Assembly (NCBI GenBank): GCA_900769615.1
Contig: CAAGHH010000025.1
Span: forward strand, 62,001-126,000
Source of the DNA: Selenomonadales bacterium
Lineage (GTDB): Bacteria > Bacillota > Negativicutes > Selenomonadales > Selenomonadaceae
Length of the DNA stretch: 64,000 nucleotides
Direction: 5' to 3'
Shown: piece after piece, positions 61,623 through 64,000 of the stretch
Numbering within the stretch: the stretch's first letter is position 1
How the letters are laid out: the number at the start of each line of letters is the position of its first letter
Notes under the pieces: model-generated
The model's input: only the letters and a program-made list of their open reading frames with translations
Database searches by the model: none
Told to the model about the DNA's origin: nothing
Position numbers and translations under genes: made by a program

Positions 61623-62042
61623 ATGAAAGTTGCAATTGCTGCCAATCAGATTGGTGCCCGTCTTAAAGACGTAGTGAAGGCTTATTTAGCGGATAAAGGC
61701 TATGAAATGGTAGATTATTCTGATGCTGATATTTTTACGGCGACGATGAATGTGGTAAAAGCTATTAAAGATGAGGGAATTACTCGCGGGATAGTTATTG
61801 ATGATTATGGTATTGCGCCATTTATGGTAGCATCGAAAAATCATGGTATTGTCTGTGCTCCGACTTATGAAGACTATACGTCTTCGATGACGCGTCATCA
61901 TAACAGCACGCAGATTATTACCTTAGGCGCTAATATCACGGCTGATGTTTTATCCTGTCAGTTAGCTGAAAACTTTGTTAAGACTGAATATGATGGTGGT
62001 CGTCACCAGATTCGTATAGATATGCTGAATCGTGAACTTTAA
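61623..62042 (+). CDS. lacA: Galactose-6-phosphate isomerase subunit LacA
   Basis: A 139-residue RpiB/LacA-family protein. AANQIGARLKDVVKAYL, RGIVIDDYGIAPFMVASKNHG and the diagnostic end KTEYDGGRHQIRIDMLN match LacA of staphylococci and lactococci. With LacB it converts galactose 6-phosphate to tagatose 6-phosphate. It lacks the RpiB catalytic Cys motif, as LacA does; that residue sits in LacB. Ribosome site AAAAGGAG precedes ATG 61623. Confidence 0.93.
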   Translation: MKVAIAANQIGARLKDVVKAYLADKGYEMVDYSDADIFTATMNVVKAIKDEGITRGIVIDDYGIAPFMVASKNHGIVCAPTYEDYTSSMTRHHNSTQIITLGANITADVLSCQLAENFVKTEYDGGRHQIRIDMLNREL

Positions 62043-62071
62043 TAGTGAATCATCGTAGGAGGAAATAAATA

Positions 62072-62587
62072 ATGAAAATTGCAATTGGTTGTGACCATAT
62101 CGTTACTGATATTAAAATAAAAGCTGCTGAATTTTTGAAAAAACAAGGTCATGAAGTTATTGATGTAGGAACTTATGATTTTATCCGCACGCATTATCCA
62201 ATTTATGGCCGTAAGGTAGGCAAGCTTGTTGCTACAGGCGAAGTTGATTTAGGTGTATGCATCTGTGGTACCGGCATTGGCATCAATAATGCAGCCCAGA
62301 AAGTAAAAGGTGTGCGCGCAGCTTGTGTTACCGATGTTCAGACGGCAGTAGCGGCTAAAGAAAATCTCAATGCCAATGTAATCGGCTGTGGCGGTCGCGT
62401 TGTTGGTATCGGTTCAATTGAGTATATTCTCGAAGCTTTCCTCAAAGCTGAGTATAAACCGACACCGGAAAAAGAAGCTTTGATTGCCAAAATTGATAAT
62501 ATGGTTCCGGATAACGATTGCATTGAAAATGATCAGCTTTTCGATGAGTATCTTAAAAAGTGGGATGAAGGATTCTATCACGATTGA
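62072..62587 (+). CDS. lacB: Galactose-6-phosphate isomerase subunit LacB
   Basis: A 171-residue RpiB/LacB-family protein with IGCDHIVTDIKIKAAEFL, the catalytic VCICGTGIGINNAAQK motif and RAACVTDVQTAVAAKENL. The length and C-terminal extension (LFDEYLKKWDEGFYHD) are those of LacB. It pairs with LacA. Ribosome site GTAGGAGG is strong. lacF follows after 52 bases. Confidence 0.95.
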   Translation: MKIAIGCDHIVTDIKIKAAEFLKKQGHEVIDVGTYDFIRTHYPIYGRKVGKLVATGEVDLGVCICGTGIGINNAAQKVKGVRAACVTDVQTAVAAKENLNANVIGCGGRVVGIGSIEYILEAFLKAEYKPTPEKEALIAKIDNMVPDNDCIENDQLFDEYLKKWDEGFYHD

Positions 62588-62639
62588 GCGAATACTATAA
62601 TAAGCTAAAACAAGAATATTTAAGGGAAAGGTGATAATA

Positions 62640-62957
62640 ATGGCGATGACTAAAGACGATATGGCAATGGTAGCTATGGAAATAGTAGCATATTCTGGTG
62701 ATGCCCGGACAAAATTCCTCGATGCGATGGATGCTATTGGTGAAAAAGATTTTGCGAAAGCGGAAGCCCTCATTAAAGAAGGCGATGATCTTATTTTGAA
62801 TGCCCATAATCAGCAGACAGAGCTTATCACGAAAGAAGCTGCTGGTGAAAATATTGAAATTGGCTTTTTGACTGTTCATGCGCAGGATCATCTGATGACG
62901 GCTATGCTTTTGTCGGATATGGATAAACGCTTCCTCAAGATGTTCAAGGAGAAGTAA
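62640..62957 (+). CDS. lacF: PTS lactose-specific EIIA component
   Basis: A 105-residue helical PTS IIA of the lactose/cellobiose family. The phosphorylation site is His80 in LTVHAQDHLM; VAMEIVAYSGDARTKFLDAM and EGDDLILNAHNQQTELI are typical. It passes phosphate from HPr to the IIB domain during lactose uptake. ATG 62640 follows AAAGGTGATAAT; an upstream Met at 62631 overlaps the ribosome site. The EIICB gene (lacE) is not in the window and may follow. Confidence 0.94.
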   Translation: MAMTKDDMAMVAMEIVAYSGDARTKFLDAMDAIGEKDFAKAEALIKEGDDLILNAHNQQTELITKEAAGENIEIGFLTVHAQDHLMTAMLLSDMDKRFLKMFKEK

Positions 62958-62958
62958 T

Positions 62959-64000
62959 ATGGGCAAGAAATTTCCGAAGAAATTTATTTTTGGCGGTGCT
63001 ACAGCAGCTTATCAGGTAGAGGGCGCGACTAAAGAAGATGGTCGTGGACCTTGTGCTTGGGATGAATATATGAATCGTCCGGAAAGCCGTTTTAATGCCG
63101 ATCCGGCTAGCGACTTTTATCACCAATATAAAAAGGATTTACAGCTTTCGCATGACTTTGGCGTAAATGGTATCAGAATTTCTATTTCCTGGACTAGAAT
63201 TTTGCCAACGGGCGAAGGTGAAATAAATCAAGCTGGTATTGATTACTACAATGACTTAATTGACGAGTGTATTCGTCAGGGAGTAGAGCCATTTGTCACG
63301 TTACATCATTTTGATACGCCATTGACGTATTTTCATGATGGTCATTGGCTGAACCGCAATATTATTGATAAATTTGTTGCTTTTGCTAAAATATGCTTTG
63401 ACGCCTTTGGTGATAGAGTAAAGAAATGGGCTACATTCAATGAGCCGTGGTCAATTGCGCAAAATGGTTATATCGCCGGCAATTTCCCGCCAAATGAAAC
63501 TTTTCAAATGGCAAAGGCTATTCAGATTGAGCACAATCTGATGGTGGCACATGCTAGAGCCCTTAATCTCTATAAGAGCATGAATCTTCCTGGTGAAATC
63601 GGTATTGTACATACCCTTGAAGGCAAGGTACCAATTTCGGATAAAATAGAGGATATTCATGCCCGTGATTTAGATGATGCTATCTCCAACCGGTTTATGC
63701 TGGATGCTTGCTTCCTTGGTTATTATTCAAAGGAAACGATGGCACTTATTAATGAAATTCTACGGGAAAATAATGGTGTGCTGGTAACAGAGCCAGAAGA
63801 TTTTGCTGACTTTGCTAAAGCCGCTAAACAAATTGATTTCCTCGGGATGAATTACTATTCTAGTCATTTCCTGCAAGCGTGGACTGGCGAAAGCAAGGTC
63901 TTTAATAACAGCACGGGTGAAAAGGGTACTAGTGTATTTGCCCTCAAAGGTATTGGCGCGCGCGTTTGCAATCCAGAGGTGCCGACAACTGATTGGGATT
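62959..64000 (+). CDS. lacG: 6-phospho-beta-galactosidase LacG (partial, runs off the window)
   Basis: The first 347 codons of a GH1 enzyme. FIFGGATAAYQVEGA, ISISWTRILPTGEGEIN, LHHFDTPLTYF and the normal acid/base motif TFNEPWS with Glu162 are visible; the nucleophile region lies beyond the window. It should hydrolyse lactose 6-phosphate to galactose 6-phosphate and glucose. Strongly similar in layout to the protein at 49137, which has Asp in place of this Glu. One base separates it from lacF; ribosome site AAGGAGAAG. Confidence 0.94.
   Translation, partial: MGKKFPKKFIFGGATAAYQVEGATKEDGRGPCAWDEYMNRPESRFNADPASDFYHQYKKDLQLSHDFGVNGIRISISWTRILPTGEGEINQAGIDYYNDLIDECIRQGVEPFVTLHHFDTPLTYFHDGHWLNRNIIDKFVAFAKICFDAFGDRVKKWATFNEPWSIAQNGYIAGNFPPNETFQMAKAIQIEHNLMVAHARALNLYKSMNLPGEIGIVHTLEGKVPISDKIEDIHARDLDDAISNRFMLDACFLGYYSKETMALINEILRENNGVLVTEPEDFADFAKAAKQIDFLGMNYYSSHFLQAWTGESKVFNNSTGEKGTSVFALKGIGARVCNPEVPTTDWD

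Noticed and set aside
1..64000. tRNA genes, CRISPR arrays, insertion sequences, prophage genes
   Set aside because: No cloverleaf-like segments, spaced direct repeats, transposase or phage genes could be recognised by reading both strands.

Overview
The window looks like chromosome of an anaerobic, diderm (LPS-bearing) Firmicute of the class Negativicutes, probably a Selenomonadaceae relative (Pectinatus/Propionispira/Megamonas-like; genus is a guess). Reasons: an LptD outer-membrane barrel end and a heptose/LPS-core locus sit next to Firmicute-type features (walJ-htrA-rlmH block, Rnf complex, PTS/tagatose-6-phosphate lactose genes, strong G-rich ribosome binding sites). No tRNA, rRNA, CRISPR array or insertion sequence was recognised.

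Layout. (1) 1-8542: end of lptD, then an inner-core heptose locus (rfaE1-like, rfaE2, two family 9 glycosyltransferases, an LTA-synthase-like transferase, a second rfaE1, hldD, gmhB). (2) 8543-23744: a very AT-rich accessory island of glycosyltransferases and a nucleotide-sugar dehydrogenase, mixed with decayed or odd ATPase genes (deleted AAA gene at 10885, frameshifted/amber-interrupted ATPase pair at 18668-20235, nucleotidyltransferase remnant at 22078, intact P-loop ATPase + DUF4869 pair at 22327-23744) and a phosphoethanolamine transferase split at a run of seven G. (3) 23826-26507: a second LTA-synthase-like transferase, also with a G7 run, and an Hsp20 gene. (4) 26597-30711, minus strand: tex and a double-domain CobT that resembles a fused ArsA/ArsB phenolic-cobamide enzyme. 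(5) 30824-38702: a PerR/Fur regulator and a six-gene group 4 (Hyf-like) membrane [NiFe]-hydrogenase operon behind a Rex-like palindrome. (6) 38857-43363: walJ, htrA, rlmH and a class B penicillin-binding protein. (7) 43535-48974: rseC-rnfCDGEAB. (8) 49137-52452: a family 1 glycosidase with a changed acid/base residue, a class II aldolase and a tagatose-6-phosphate/1-phosphofructokinase. (9) 52626-60523: chemotaxis genes cheA, cheW, an MCP, a CheR-CheB fusion, a PAS histidine kinase and a single-domain response regulator. (10) 60575-64000: a divergent RpiR regulator and lacA-lacB-lacF-lacG (last gene runs off the window).

How the parts work together. Regions 1-3 build and decorate LPS or another surface glycan; the homopolymeric G runs suggest the decorating enzymes may switch on and off. 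Regions 5 and 7 are two ion/redox machines: Rnf couples ferredoxin and NADH, and the Hyf-like hydrogenase probably moves electrons from ferredoxin to protons. Regions 8 and 10 together give lactose-6-phosphate cleavage, galactose-6-P isomerisation, tagatose-6-P phosphorylation and aldol cleavage, split by the chemotaxis block; both sugar promoters share a GAAAAC-half palindrome exactly 45 bp ahead of a TATAAT box, which points to one regulator acting on both.
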